From positions 1-64,000 of the forward strand of contig NZ_AYKG01000004.1 in assembly GCF_003788585.1 (NCBI RefSeq): a stretch of DNA of 64,000 nucleotides, written 5' to 3'. Below the pieces are notes generated by a model. It saw nothing but the letters and a program-made list of their open reading frames with translations, was not told the origin of the DNA and did no database searches. This DNA is from Salinisphaera japonica YTM-1 (GTDB lineage: Bacteria; Pseudomonadota; Gammaproteobacteria; Nevskiales; Salinisphaeraceae). A program made the position numbers and the translations under genes. Shown here one piece after another: positions 37,137-45,039 of this stretch (its first letter is position 1; the number at the start of each line of letters is the position of its first letter).

Positions 37137-37638
37137 GGGCGTTGCCTCGCGCCACGGCCTTCAGATTCAGCGCATCGGCCAGCGCCGCCGTGATCGTATC
37201 GATACGAGACGCCGTGTAATCATCGCCCGGCGGCAGGTGGCCCCAGACCGGTTTGGGCCAGCAGGCATCGTTTTCATGCCGGGCGACCACATGCACATGC
37301 ATCTGCGGCACCTCGTTGCCAATGGCGGCGACGTTCATCTTGTCCGCAACAAAGAACTCACCGGCCGTGATCGATAGATCACGAACCTGGCGGCTGATCC
37401 GGTCATGCTCGGCGTCGTCGAGTTCGTGCCAGCCGCGTGCATCGGTATCGGGGACCAGAATCAACCAGGCCACGCGCGCGTTGCGATGCAACAACACGCT
37501 GGCGCGCTCGAGCCGGCCCAGCAGATGACAGTCGCCGGCCAGGCGCGGATGCAGGGCACCGACCGGATCACGGGCCGGATCAACGGCGAGATAACCGGTC
37601 GCGGATGGCGCGGCCGGTTGAAAGGATTGCTCGGGCAA
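37129..37638 (-). CDS. HIT-domain protein
   Basis: A 169-residue histidine-triad protein. The HxHxH motif is QMHVHVVARH, and WLILVPDTDARGWHEL is the preceding strand. HIT proteins hydrolyse or transfer nucleotides from substrates such as AMP-lysine or dinucleoside polyphosphates; the substrate here is unknown. It is cotranscribed with slyX. Confidence 0.9.
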   Translation of the reverse strand: MPEQSFQPAAPSATGYLAVDPARDPVGALHPRLAGDCHLLGRLERASVLLHRNARVAWLILVPDTDARGWHELDDAEHDRISRQVRDLSITAGEFFVADKMNVAAIGNEVPQMHVHVVARHENDACWPKPVWGHLPPGDDYTASRIDTITAALADALNLKAVARGNAHA

Positions 37639-37726
37639 GGCTGGAGCCTTTTGATAAAGAGTTGCCGGCTTGGATGATACAGCGCGTCAAAGGTTCCGCG
37701 CTGCGTGTGGGCCCGGCGTATGATCA

Positions 37727-38404
37727 TCAGTTCATTGCTTCGATCCAGCGCGCCATACGCTTGCGCGAGCGGCGGTTCTTCAACCGCATGGTGGACACGC
37801 TTTGCGGCCGGATCTTGAGATCATCGCCGTTAGCCGCTTCACCCTGAATCAAAAAGTCGCGCTCGAAGCCGATGGAGTTTCCGTCGGGGCCATAGTTGAT
37901 GATCGCCGTCATGCGAATCGACTGCAGGCCCAGGGTGGTCAGATCATCGTTGTCGATATTCGTGACCGAATTCTCGCGGGCCGCCTGCAGGATCAGATCG
38001 TTGAAGCTGCCGGTCGTCATCGAGCATCCGGAGTTCAACGGGCCCTGGCGCGTCACCGAGCCGTCCTTGAGATCCGGCTGTTCGCCGCGGGACCGATCGA
38101 TATCGGTGATCGAACACGTCGTCTCTCCTTGGCTGGTCGACAGCGTGATCAGCAGCAGCTGGATATAGACCGGCTCATGCGACATGTTGCTCAACAGACA
38201 GATCGAGCTTGTATCGTTGCCATAGGCCTGGTTGATCAACAACCGCGAGCGGCGTTGACGCTGAAAGCTGTACAGCAACAGTTGGGCATAGAACAGCCAT
38301 ACCAGCAGTGTGAGAAACGTCCCCACGGCCGATAGGCCGGAGGCGTTGTCCATGATCCAAGACCACATATCAATACTCTTTTTCTTTTTAGATGATTGGC
38401 CCAC
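37727..38404 (-). CDS. Hypothetical single-pass membrane protein
   Basis: A 225-residue protein with a Lys-rich start (GQSSKKKKS), one clear membrane segment about residues 24-48 (SAVGTFLTLLVWLFYAQLLL) and a long soluble C-terminal region ending in a basic helix (RLKNRRSRKRMARWIEAM). I do not recognise a family. It is less GC-rich than its neighbours and lies at the edge of the mobile-element remnant, so it may be acquired DNA. Confidence 0.65.
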   Translation of the reverse strand: MGQSSKKKKSIDMWSWIMDNASGLSAVGTFLTLLVWLFYAQLLLYSFQRQRRSRLLINQAYGNDTSSICLLSNMSHEPVYIQLLLITLSTSQGETTCSITDIDRSRGEQPDLKDGSVTRQGPLNSGCSMTTGSFNDLILQAARENSVTNIDNDDLTTLGLQSIRMTAIINYGPDGNSIGFERDFLIQGEAANGDDLKIRPQSVSTMRLKNRRSRKRMARWIEAMN

Positions 38405-39284
38405 GCCCGTAGCCTGGCCAGTCGCTATCCATGAATGAGGGCGCGAGATAATAGAGCGTGCGTGTCTGATTGCTATCCGTGCGCGTACGGAGCGTGCGTT
38501 ACGGATGGCCTGTCAGACGCATTCCCGGAGCTTTGCAGGATGTTGCCAGCGAGACGGCAAGACACGTACGGGCACACCGGGTTGTTGCAAAACAACCATT
38601 GGGGTTGGGCCCCGTCGACAAAATGTTCCAGGCCCACATCCAGCCCGCAGCCACTGACTGGAAATCGTTACACCGCCCGCGGCGCAGACGCACTTTGCCC
38701 GCGGTGAGATGGCAAAGCCATGACCGGAGGCTGAGTAAACGTTAAGGAGAGTCGGTGCCGATCGGCACACGGCGTACGACCCCTTGCGAGGCGCCGACTG
38801 CTGTCAGGGCCACACTATTTGGGTCGAGATGTCGCGTGGTGCCGGGGCGGCTCCAATAAATAAAATATAAGGCAATGATAATAAATGTTTTTAATTTTAT
38901 CCAAGTATAACGTACCCCCAAAAATACCCCCAGCGTTGTATGACTAGATATTCCAGGAAGGCTGCGCGAGCGTAATACACCTGTGTCTAAATTCCGCCAA
39001 AAGCTATTTTCGACGACCATATGTAAATGACAGCTCACACAGTTTGAAGGCTGTTAGCTGTCACGAGAGCCGCGCCTATTACAGCGAATTCTCAAACCTC
39101 TCGCGAAAGTGCGCAAGGCGCGAAACGCGGGCAATCCGTCAGATACGGCCTCGCTGGCCGACTCGGCCATGTCCGCGGCAGTGAAATCGGCGCAACGAAT
39201 TGTCATCTGATAAGGCTGATGACTGTCGAGCATCGATAACCCGATGATAAACGGTATTTTGCTGAGCGAGCCGAGGAAAGCAAT
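38405..39284. other. 880-bp gene-free stretch at the island edge
   Basis: No convincing gene was found; a 98-codon frame on the minus strand has no family features. It holds a 14-bp palindrome (GTGCCGATCGGCAC, 38755-38768) and an AT-rich patch at 38845-38915. It also holds TACCCCCAAAAATACCCCC at 38913-38931, a doubled TACCCCC of a kind I recall next to P4-type integrase genes (recollection, not checked). No integrase follows, so this may be a junction left after loss of one. Confidence 0.5.
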
Positions 39285-41093
39285 TCATTCCGTCTGTAGC
39301 AATGTGATCGCCGCGTTCGGCTTTGGTAGATTCACGCCGAGCGACCCAGCGGCATCCGGAATCAGAATCACCTTCAGCAGAGACTGTTTCCGGCTGCCTG
39401 TTGCCCGGCATGTCCAGATGTTTTCGTCGTTGGGTGTCTTCCGGTGTAGTCTCAGCTTCTGAAACCGCTTTTGTGCGTGGCTCCAATTCGCTGAGTCAAA
39501 ATCGCGGAATATCCGCGGTGAGACTAGCGCTAAACCTTCCGGCACGACATGGATCCGCGCCTGGGCGGTGTTGATTGGTACCGATTCAAGCTCGATCGAC
39601 TGTTTTAGCCAGGCGAGGAATCGCTCGCCCGCATCCTCGCTGGAATCCATGCCGTCGACGTGGCCATCACCCTGATGCGGTTGTGGGTCTGATTCAGGAG
39701 CCGACGAGCTAGGTTCTGTAGCAGCGGCGTCCTCGACCGCCGAATTAGCCTCAATGTTGAACGGTAAAGGTAACTCATCTAGTGCGTCCTCATTACTCGC
39801 GTTGCTTACCGCAGTCGATTGATTGCCAACATCGCCGTGCGGTGATGAGGCGCCGGTGGCAGGTGCTTTCTGGTTCTCAACCGACGGCTCATTCTGGAGC
39901 GATGTCTCGCTGGGCTTTGTCTTTTGCTGATCGGCCATGACGGACTCGACAGATCCATCCATAACGACGGGTCGACGGGACGAGTCTGGCCAAATCTGGT
40001 CTGCCTGAAATCGAAGGCACGTCAGTTGCTTTTGCCAATCGGCGATTGTGATCGAGCAGAGCCAGACTGCGCGGTCTTCGTTGGGAACCAATAGACCGTG
40101 CTGTTGCAACTCGTCCATAAGCCGATCATTCCGTGTCGGGATGCCGGTCTGGCCTTCCTCGATCAGATGAGTGCGGAGCTTGTCGAGTGTGGTCTTGGAC
40201 ACCAGCCAAAGCGTGTCGCCGTCGAGATAGGCCGCCGCGCCGCGACGGTTCATCGGCAATTCGCCGTTATCCAGCAGATAACGCAGACCAGTGATCAGGC
40301 GCTCAACAAGCGGCTTGGCCTTGGCTGTCGGCAGTTGCACGTTCTTGCGGCCACTGAGGTTGCGTGCGACCGACAAGCCATCCGCCTTACCCACGATTTC
40401 ACCGATGGCGCCGGCGTCGGTGAGATCACCCTGAATGGCCGCGAGCCAGTTATGTAGTGCGCTCTGATCGCCCGCGATCCACCGTAGTCCTTCGGTTGGC
40501 ATGAGATGGTGCGCCAGCAGCGGCGGGATCCGCTCATGGTGGCGATAGACACGCTTCGGATTGAAGTCGATGGAATACGTTGCCCCGATCGGCATCGACC
40601 CGTGAACCGGCGACCAAGCGCTGCGCCGGCCATATGTTCCCTCGTAAAGCGTGATGCACTGATCCGTGACCGGTTTACCGAGATCGTGGAGCAGGGCGGC
40701 GGTAACGCAGGCATACGTCCACAGATCCTGCACTCGAGATTGAACCTCCGGGGCTTCGCCGCGCGGGAGGATGACGCCCTGTTTCAGATCCAAGGTGTGG
40801 CGCACGACTTCGATACCGTGCTGTAGCAGCCCACCAACGCCCCCGTGATGATGGGATTCCGACGCCGGAAGGCGCTGAACCAGGGCCGCATAATTATCGA
40901 AGACCGCTTGGTACAGAGATCGCCAATGTTCAGCCGGCACGCCGGCGCGGGCACGGATCGCTGCGAGCTCGCCTTTAAACGGGGCGAGCAATTCCGATGA
41001 CGCTAGAACTTTGAAACGATGGCGTTCGGGGCCATCGGCCGTTCCAGCGTCCTCGCTGGGGCGCAGCCATTTCTTGAAACGCGAAACGATCAT
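39285..41093 (-). CDS. MobH-type relaxase (TraI_2 family)
   Basis: A 602-residue relaxase of the HD-hydrolase-like MobH class, as in SXT/R391 and clc-like elements. It would nick oriT and pilot DNA in conjugation. The His cluster HHHGGVGGLLQHGIEV (81-96) and the ALLHDLGKP motif (133-141) are the predicted metal site. Residues about 380-480 form a Ser/Pro/Glu-rich linker, and the end (about 485-600) fits the TraI_2 C-terminal DNA-binding domain. No coupling protein or type IV secretion gene is next to it, so the element looks incomplete here. Confidence 0.85.
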   Translation of the reverse strand: MIVSRFKKWLRPSEDAGTADGPERHRFKVLASSELLAPFKGELAAIRARAGVPAEHWRSLYQAVFDNYAALVQRLPASESHHHGGVGGLLQHGIEVVRHTLDLKQGVILPRGEAPEVQSRVQDLWTYACVTAALLHDLGKPVTDQCITLYEGTYGRRSAWSPVHGSMPIGATYSIDFNPKRVYRHHERIPPLLAHHLMPTEGLRWIAGDQSALHNWLAAIQGDLTDAGAIGEIVGKADGLSVARNLSGRKNVQLPTAKAKPLVERLITGLRYLLDNGELPMNRRGAAAYLDGDTLWLVSKTTLDKLRTHLIEEGQTGIPTRNDRLMDELQQHGLLVPNEDRAVWLCSITIADWQKQLTCLRFQADQIWPDSSRRPVVMDGSVESVMADQQKTKPSETSLQNEPSVENQKAPATGASSPHGDVGNQSTAVSNASNEDALDELPLPFNIEANSAVEDAAATEPSSSAPESDPQPHQGDGHVDGMDSSEDAGERFLAWLKQSIELESVPINTAQARIHVVPEGLALVSPRIFRDFDSANWSHAQKRFQKLRLHRKTPNDENIWTCRATGSRKQSLLKVILIPDAAGSLGVNLPKPNAAITLLQTE

Positions 41094-41714
41094 GATGAGC
41101 GATCATGCTGGATCGGACCGGGTTCTGGGTGCAATAAATTCACTCGGGCACCGAGTGAATTTATACCCTTTCGCCCTTTCAACGGGCTCTATAGCGACCT
41201 TTGACCGGGTAAGCCCATTACCATTGAAAAACCTATTCCATTCGGCCCTTTGCACCAGCCCTTCGGCCCTTCGCCGTCACCGCTGTTGCAACGTGAAAGG
41301 CCGCGCATCGGCGCGGCCTGGGTGACTACCGTATTGAGCGTGTTGCTCGCGACGCGCCGCACCGTGAAAGCGCGCATCGCCTGATTGGAGGAGTGCCCCA
41401 AGGCTATGATATCGGCCTCGCCGTCAGTAAGGCCCGGTCATGCGGGTTCGGGATCGGGGCGTCGGAACCTGATTCATCTTTGGGCACGGATTACCGCACA
41501 AAGGGGCGCCGTCAACTTCCGGAGACGGGCAGCCGGCGTGGTCAAGGAAGGCCGTGGCCTTCCCGTGATCGGCTCGGAAGCCGGCCCTGGGAAGGCCACG
41601 GCGCAACCACGCCTGAATCAGCTAAAAGAGGGGCGCCAGTACACACCTGGCGCTATGTGAAGCGTTCCCGGCTGTCGATGGGCTGAGATTGAGCGTCTGT
41701 GCCCACCGAGAACG
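41094..41714. other. Gene-free region upstream of the relaxase
   Basis: No gene is supported. It contains a 31-bp palindrome (listed separately), repeated CTTCGGCCCTT words around 41240-41275, a GC hairpin AGGCCGCG/CGCGGCCT at about 41297-41318, and a 14-bp inverted repeat GCCGTGGCCTTCCC at 41551-41564 and 41589-41602. In a MobH element this is a plausible place for oriT, but no nic site was recognised. Confidence 0.45.
41134..41164. promoter_or_regulatory. Perfect 31-bp palindrome before the relaxase gene
   Basis: ATAAATTCACTCGG, spacer GCA, then CCGAGTGAATTTAT: 14-bp perfect arms, 41 bp upstream of the relaxase start. Its symmetry suggests a dimeric repressor operator; an oriT hairpin is the other possibility. 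Confidence 0.55.
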
Positions 41715-41716
41715 CA

Positions 41717-41803
41717 GGATCGGATCCTCGAAAGGACACTCCGTCTCACGATCCGAGCGGAGTTTGCTGCCGAAGCAGCAAGGGCCGTTGATAACCGCAA
41801 CGG
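41717..41803 (+). ncRNA. Pseudoknot motif, copy A
   Basis: GGATCG at 41717-41722 pairs with CGATCC at 41749-41754. Within that loop, ACTCCG at 41738-41743 pairs with CGGAGT at 41758-41763, making an H-type pseudoknot. A mini-hairpin CCT-CGAA-AGG lies at 41726-41735, an extra hairpin GCTGCCGAAGCAGC at 41766-41779, and a last stem CCGTTG/CAACGG at 41785-41803. Copy B at 43641 keeps the fold with compensated changes. It may be a structured RNA or a folded single-stranded DNA signal. The GNRA-like CGAAA on the plus strand suggests that orientation, opposite to the genes around it. Confidence 0.7.
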
Positions 41804-41877
41804 TACGGATGAAATCGTTGCTGCTTATACTCGCATGATTCCATTACGCGAGTCATTCCCGGTAAAGTGCGATGAAC

Positions 41878-41906
41878 CGAAAAAAAGCCCCGCGTTGTGC
41901 GGGGCT
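41878..41906 (-). terminator. Intrinsic terminator of ardC
   Basis: Stem AGCCCCGC/GCGGGGCT followed on the minus strand by a run of seven T. It lies 9 bp past the ardC stop. Confidence 0.9.
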
Positions 41907-41914
41907 GTGTGGGT

Positions 41915-42802
41915 TCAGGCCGTTTTGGGCGTTTCCTGTGTCTGCAGGTGGCCAATCAGCCATTGATAGGCGGTCTCGGCTTGAGCCGCCGCCCGGAAAA
42001 TCGCTGACTGGTCCTCTTTGAGGATACTGAGCCAGTAATCGATATAGCCCGCGCTATCCTCGAAGGTCTGGCCGTGCAGGCCGAGCGCTGACATCGCATA
42101 AGTGGCTGTAATCTCGGCGATAAGCTCCTCGAACGCGTAAGCGCCCTTGCGAACAGTGGTCTCGTACTTAGGTCGATTGCAGCGATCCCGCGTCTTGGTG
42201 GCGTGGGCCAGTTCATGAAGAACGGTGACGCTGTAATCCACCGCCGAACTGAACCGATCGCGGTCGGGCATCGCAATGATGTCCGTATTCGGTTGATAGC
42301 AGGCCCGTGTGCCGCCGTGCAGAACGGTAATCCCAATGGCATTAACGATCCGCTCGACCGCCTCGATTGGCTCGAAACCGAACCGCGGTCGCGGATCCGG
42401 GGCTTCGAGGCCGTCGATCTGATCGAGATTGAAGACATTGAAGTATCGCAGAATACGAATCTTTTCTGTGACAGCCTCGCCGTCTGCGTCGACTTCGTCG
42501 GTCTCTTTCTCGATGGCCTTGTAGAAAACAGCCGGTGTGCTGTGCTCATCCTTGCGAACCTGACCGCCCAGCTTCTGGGCCTGTCGGTAGGTGAGCCAGT
42601 GGCCGGTGCTGTACTTCTGATCCAGCTGCATCGCCCATAGGATGGCCACGTTGATGCCGTGGTAGTCATCGCCCGTGGACAGATTGACCGGGATGTTGAA
42701 TGTCTGAGTCTGATCCCAGGGGCAGCGCCAGGGCCGTGTCCCCTGTTCCAGTGCGTGAATGAACTGATCGGTGATCTGTTGCCGAATGTTGGTTTTAGCC
42801 AT
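41915..42802 (-). CDS. ardC: ArdC-family antirestriction protein (ssDNA-binding plus zincin)
   Basis: A 295-residue protein. The N-terminal ArdC/DUF1738 domain (MAKTNIRQQITDQFIHALEQ, about 1-130, with GINVAILW and GHWLTYRQAQKLGGQVRK) binds single-stranded DNA in the family. The C-terminal domain has the zinc-metallopeptidase motif VLHELAHAT and a downstream EELIAEITA. Such proteins protect incoming conjugative DNA from restriction. The start at 42802 is the one that follows a GGAGAAACACC leader; an open frame extends much further upstream but overlaps DUF3577. That leader can fold and hide the ribosome binding site. Confidence 0.9.
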   Translation of the reverse strand: MAKTNIRQQITDQFIHALEQGTRPWRCPWDQTQTFNIPVNLSTGDDYHGINVAILWAMQLDQKYSTGHWLTYRQAQKLGGQVRKDEHSTPAVFYKAIEKETDEVDADGEAVTEKIRILRYFNVFNLDQIDGLEAPDPRPRFGFEPIEAVERIVNAIGITVLHGGTRACYQPNTDIIAMPDRDRFSSAVDYSVTVLHELAHATKTRDRCNRPKYETTVRKGAYAFEELIAEITATYAMSALGLHGQTFEDSAGYIDYWLSILKEDQSAIFRAAAQAETAYQWLIGHLQTQETPKTA

Positions 42803-42834
42803 GGTGTTTCTCCATAAAAAAACGGGGAAACACC
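42803..42834 (-). promoter_or_regulatory. Hairpin hiding the ardC ribosome binding site
   Basis: On the minus strand GGTGTTTCCCC pairs with GGAGAAACACC directly before the ATG (11 pairs, one G-U), around an A/T-rich loop. The GGAG Shine-Dalgarno is in the 3' arm. The same layout precedes DUF3577 at 43539-43567. Confidence 0.75.
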
Positions 42835-42880
42835 GATCCCGCAGGGAACGATGTCCCCCGATGGGATTGAAAGCGAAGTA

Positions 42881-42906
42881 AAAATCGGGACGCGAACGTC
42901 CCGATT
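42881..42906 (-). terminator. Intrinsic terminator of the DUF3577 gene
   Basis: Stem AATCGGGACG/CGTCCCGATT with a CGAA loop; on the minus strand it runs into TTTTT. It lies 12 bp beyond the DUF3577 stop, so ardC needs its own transcription start or read-through. Confidence 0.88.
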
Positions 42907-42917
42907 GGTTTGGCCGA

Positions 42918-43538
42918 TTAGGCCGCGGTAGCAGCTGGCAGACGCCAGACCTTGTCCTGGCCGTCGAAACGATAGCCTGCTTCCTTGAGCGCGGCTTTGC
43001 GCTCCTGGAAGTCGGGATCGTCTTTCGACAGCGCGACTTCGGCCGGCATGCCGTCAGGATCCGACTCGGGCGATTCAGGCGTGGCCGCTTCCGGTTCGGG
43101 GGCGGTCTCGGATCCAGCGTCGCTATTTTGCGATTCCGGTTCCTCGCCGTCGTCGGATTCCGTCTCGGTGCTGTAGACAGTCTCGCCATCGATCTTGATG
43201 AAGCCGATGTAGAGCAGGCGGGCTTTCAGGCTGATGCCTGTCTCGCCGGCACGTTCGCCCTTGGAATAGGTGAACGTGTCGGGATACAGATCTCCGAGCC
43301 GGAAACCGATCAAGACCTTGCGGTCTTGTGCTACGGCATTCTGATACTGCGGGACCAGTTCGATCGCCTGGGCACCGCTGACACGGCAATCAAAACGTGT
43401 GTGATTGACGTTATCTTTGGAACCGTGCAGTGCCGCGATGTCGCAAGCCCAGAACGGCGAACCGTTCTTGGGGCGAACTTCGCGGACGCGGTTCAGATAG
43501 CCGATACCCTGCGTGTGAAGATCGAAATATTCAGACAT
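42918..43538 (-). CDS. DUF3577 (STY4534-type) ICE protein
   Basis: A 206-residue protein. The first 120 residues (EYFDLHTQGIGYLNRVREV, FWACDIAALHG, FDCRVSGAQA) match the DUF3577/STY4534 family found in integrative elements and thought to act in element replication or ssDNA handling. A long acidic Glu/Pro/Ser linker (about 125-170) leads to a short C-terminal domain (FQERKAALKEAGYRFDGQDKVWRLP). The start at 43538 follows the GGAGAAACACC leader. Direct biochemical function is not established. Confidence 0.82.
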   Translation of the reverse strand: MSEYFDLHTQGIGYLNRVREVRPKNGSPFWACDIAALHGSKDNVNHTRFDCRVSGAQAIELVPQYQNAVAQDRKVLIGFRLGDLYPDTFTYSKGERAGETGISLKARLLYIGFIKIDGETVYSTETESDDGEEPESQNSDAGSETAPEPEAATPESPESDPDGMPAEVALSKDDPDFQERKAALKEAGYRFDGQDKVWRLPAATAA

Positions 43539-43567
43539 GGTGTTTCTCCTGGAATAGGGGATACACC
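43539..43567 (-). promoter_or_regulatory. Hairpin hiding the DUF3577 ribosome binding site
   Basis: On the minus strand GGTGTATCCCC pairs with GGAGAAACACC next to the ATG, with one T-T mismatch. The arm next to the start is identical to that before ardC, while the distal arm differs but still pairs. Confidence 0.75.
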
Positions 43568-43640
43568 ACACCCTCATTGGGGATGATGATCCCCAAGAGT
43601 GGGTTGGAAGATGCCGCAAAAGCAGCAGGTTTATAAGAAT

Positions 43641-43710
43641 GGATCGAACCTCGAAAGGCGTCTCTGTTCGCGATCCGGAGAGACTTCAAGGGCCGCTATC
43701 AACCTAGCGG
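43641..43710 (+). ncRNA. Pseudoknot motif, copy B
   Basis: GGATCG 43641-43646 pairs with CGATCC 43671-43676; GTCTCT 43660-43665 pairs with AGAGAC 43679-43684; CCTCGAAAGG at 43649-43658 is conserved; the last stem is CCGCTA 43693-43698 with TAGCGG 43705-43710. Compared with copy A, five of six pairs in the second stem and two in the third are changed on both sides. It lies about 100 bp upstream of the DUF3577 start. The context (antirestriction and element replication genes) recalls the published STAXI RNA class, but I could not compare it with that consensus. Confidence 0.72.
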
Positions 43711-43797
43711 TAGGGTTTCAGGTGTAAGGCAACCAGATTAGAAACGTTCCGTCAAGCGAAGGCCGCCATGGCAGCGCACGTCAGATTGATGCGATCG

Positions 43798-44841
43798 CTA
43801 TAAATGGGCAAGTTGCTCTGAAATTCGGTTGCGTAACGCTTCATTGATACGGCCCGGCACCGCGTCTGCGCCTAGCTCAATGACTCGGTCACCGACCGTC
43901 TGCTGCTTTTTGGCAATATCGAGCAGCAAAGCACAAAGATCGGTGAAGCCGGCGTCGCGAAGAACATCTGCGGCGCGCCGTGCGCGCTGGTCGCTGCGCG
44001 GTAGAAAAATAGCGCTGGCAGGACCGAACCGGTCTGGCAAGGGAATCCAGTAGAAGGCGGCGCCAAACGGCCTCATGGCATCGATGAAAACGCATTCGGA
44101 GTTTGCTTCGGCGTGAGCAGCGAATATGTCGAATTCGTCGCTCAGGGCTTCGATTGCGAAGCTGTTCAGGGAGGTCTGATGAATCTCCGCTTCGATAATC
44201 ACAGGGAGATCGAAGGAGCGTGAGAGATATTGGGCTACAGCAAAATGATGGCTACCGCCAACGTTCGATAGAAAAACCCGACCGTCCCAAGCATAGGACG
44301 ACAAATGATCAGCGGGATTCTCGCAGTGGATGATGCGAATTTCATCGTGGGCCAGCGCTCGGTAGAACGCAGTTTCATCGGCTTCGCCAAGTTCTTTCTT
44401 GCATTCATGGCGTACAAAGTCGGTCAGACAATCATATTTTTCTAAGGGTCCTTTAGAGCAGCTCAGACCATCAATATCGCGTATATCAATGGCCACTTGC
44501 CGCTTGGTAGTCGACGCGAAATCCAGAAGTGGCTGACACGTTCGTCGGTGTCCTCGGTAATCGCCAAATGAGTCACGAGCCCAGCCTGTAAGTAGGCCAT
44601 CTTCGCGGCGTGGAAACATGAACACGGGCCATTGACCGAATCGATGCCATGGGGCTACCAAAGTCTCGTCGATACCGCTGGATGCAACACTGATAGCGGG
44701 CACGTCATCGGCCGGAAAATGCTCGGTCCACGCCGTCAGACGAGCAGGTGTACCCAACCAGTCATGAAATGATAACCACGCCTCATCGCGCATCGAGCGC
44801 CAATAGCCGGCCCACGTTTTGTTGCCGATTAACTCACTCAT
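43798..44841 (-). CDS. 347-aa protein of unknown function in the element remnant
   Basis: I do not recognise this family with confidence. It is soluble, with a central GRVFLSNVGGSHHFAVAQYL segment whose Gly-Ser-His-His could be catalytic, and a mixed alpha/beta pattern. No signal peptide or membrane segment is seen. It overlaps by eight bases a small coiled-coil gene, which itself follows an RHH gene, so the three are one operon. The operon could be an accessory or toxin-antitoxin-like cargo unit; that is inference. Confidence 0.7.
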   Translation of the reverse strand: MSELIGNKTWAGYWRSMRDEAWLSFHDWLGTPARLTAWTEHFPADDVPAISVASSGIDETLVAPWHRFGQWPVFMFPRREDGLLTGWARDSFGDYRGHRRTCQPLLDFASTTKRQVAIDIRDIDGLSCSKGPLEKYDCLTDFVRHECKKELGEADETAFYRALAHDEIRIIHCENPADHLSSYAWDGRVFLSNVGGSHHFAVAQYLSRSFDLPVIIEAEIHQTSLNSFAIEALSDEFDIFAAHAEANSECVFIDAMRPFGAAFYWIPLPDRFGPASAIFLPRSDQRARRAADVLRDAGFTDLCALLLDIAKKQQTVGDRVIELGADAVPGRINEALRNRISEQLAHL

Positions 44842-45037
44842 CGGACCGTTGTTGTGTCGGAATCTCGCGTTGTCGTTCTCGTGCCAGGTCGATCAGCGTT
44901 TCAATGCGGATCAACCGTTCTGTATTGGCCGTGACCGATTGGTGTAACGCATCTACTTCGGCGCGCAATCTGTCGACACGCTCGGTTACCACGGTCATCT
45001 CGCGGCCAGCGGAAAGAAGCGTTGTCCAGACACTCAT
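44834..45037 (-). CDS. Small coiled-coil protein
   Basis: A 67-residue protein that is mostly one amphipathic coiled coil (VVTERVDRLRAEVDALHQSV, then RLIRIETLIDLARERQRE). It overlaps the 347-aa gene downstream by eight bases and starts 2 bp after the RHH gene. It may be a linker or oligomerisation partner. No family name can be given. Confidence 0.65.
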   Translation of the reverse strand: MSVWTTLLSAGREMTVVTERVDRLRAEVDALHQSVTANTERLIRIETLIDLARERQREIPTQQRSDE

Positions 45038-45039
45038 CG

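Noticed and set aside
38742-39038. 98-codon minus-strand frame in the AT-rich patch
   Set aside because: No ribosome binding site, no recognisable domain, and it runs through the TACCCCC repeat, so it is treated as non-coding.
41393-41686. Plus-strand frames of 91-97 codons upstream of the relaxase
   Set aside because: They cross the inverted repeat at 41551-41602, show no domain pattern and overlap each other in different frames.
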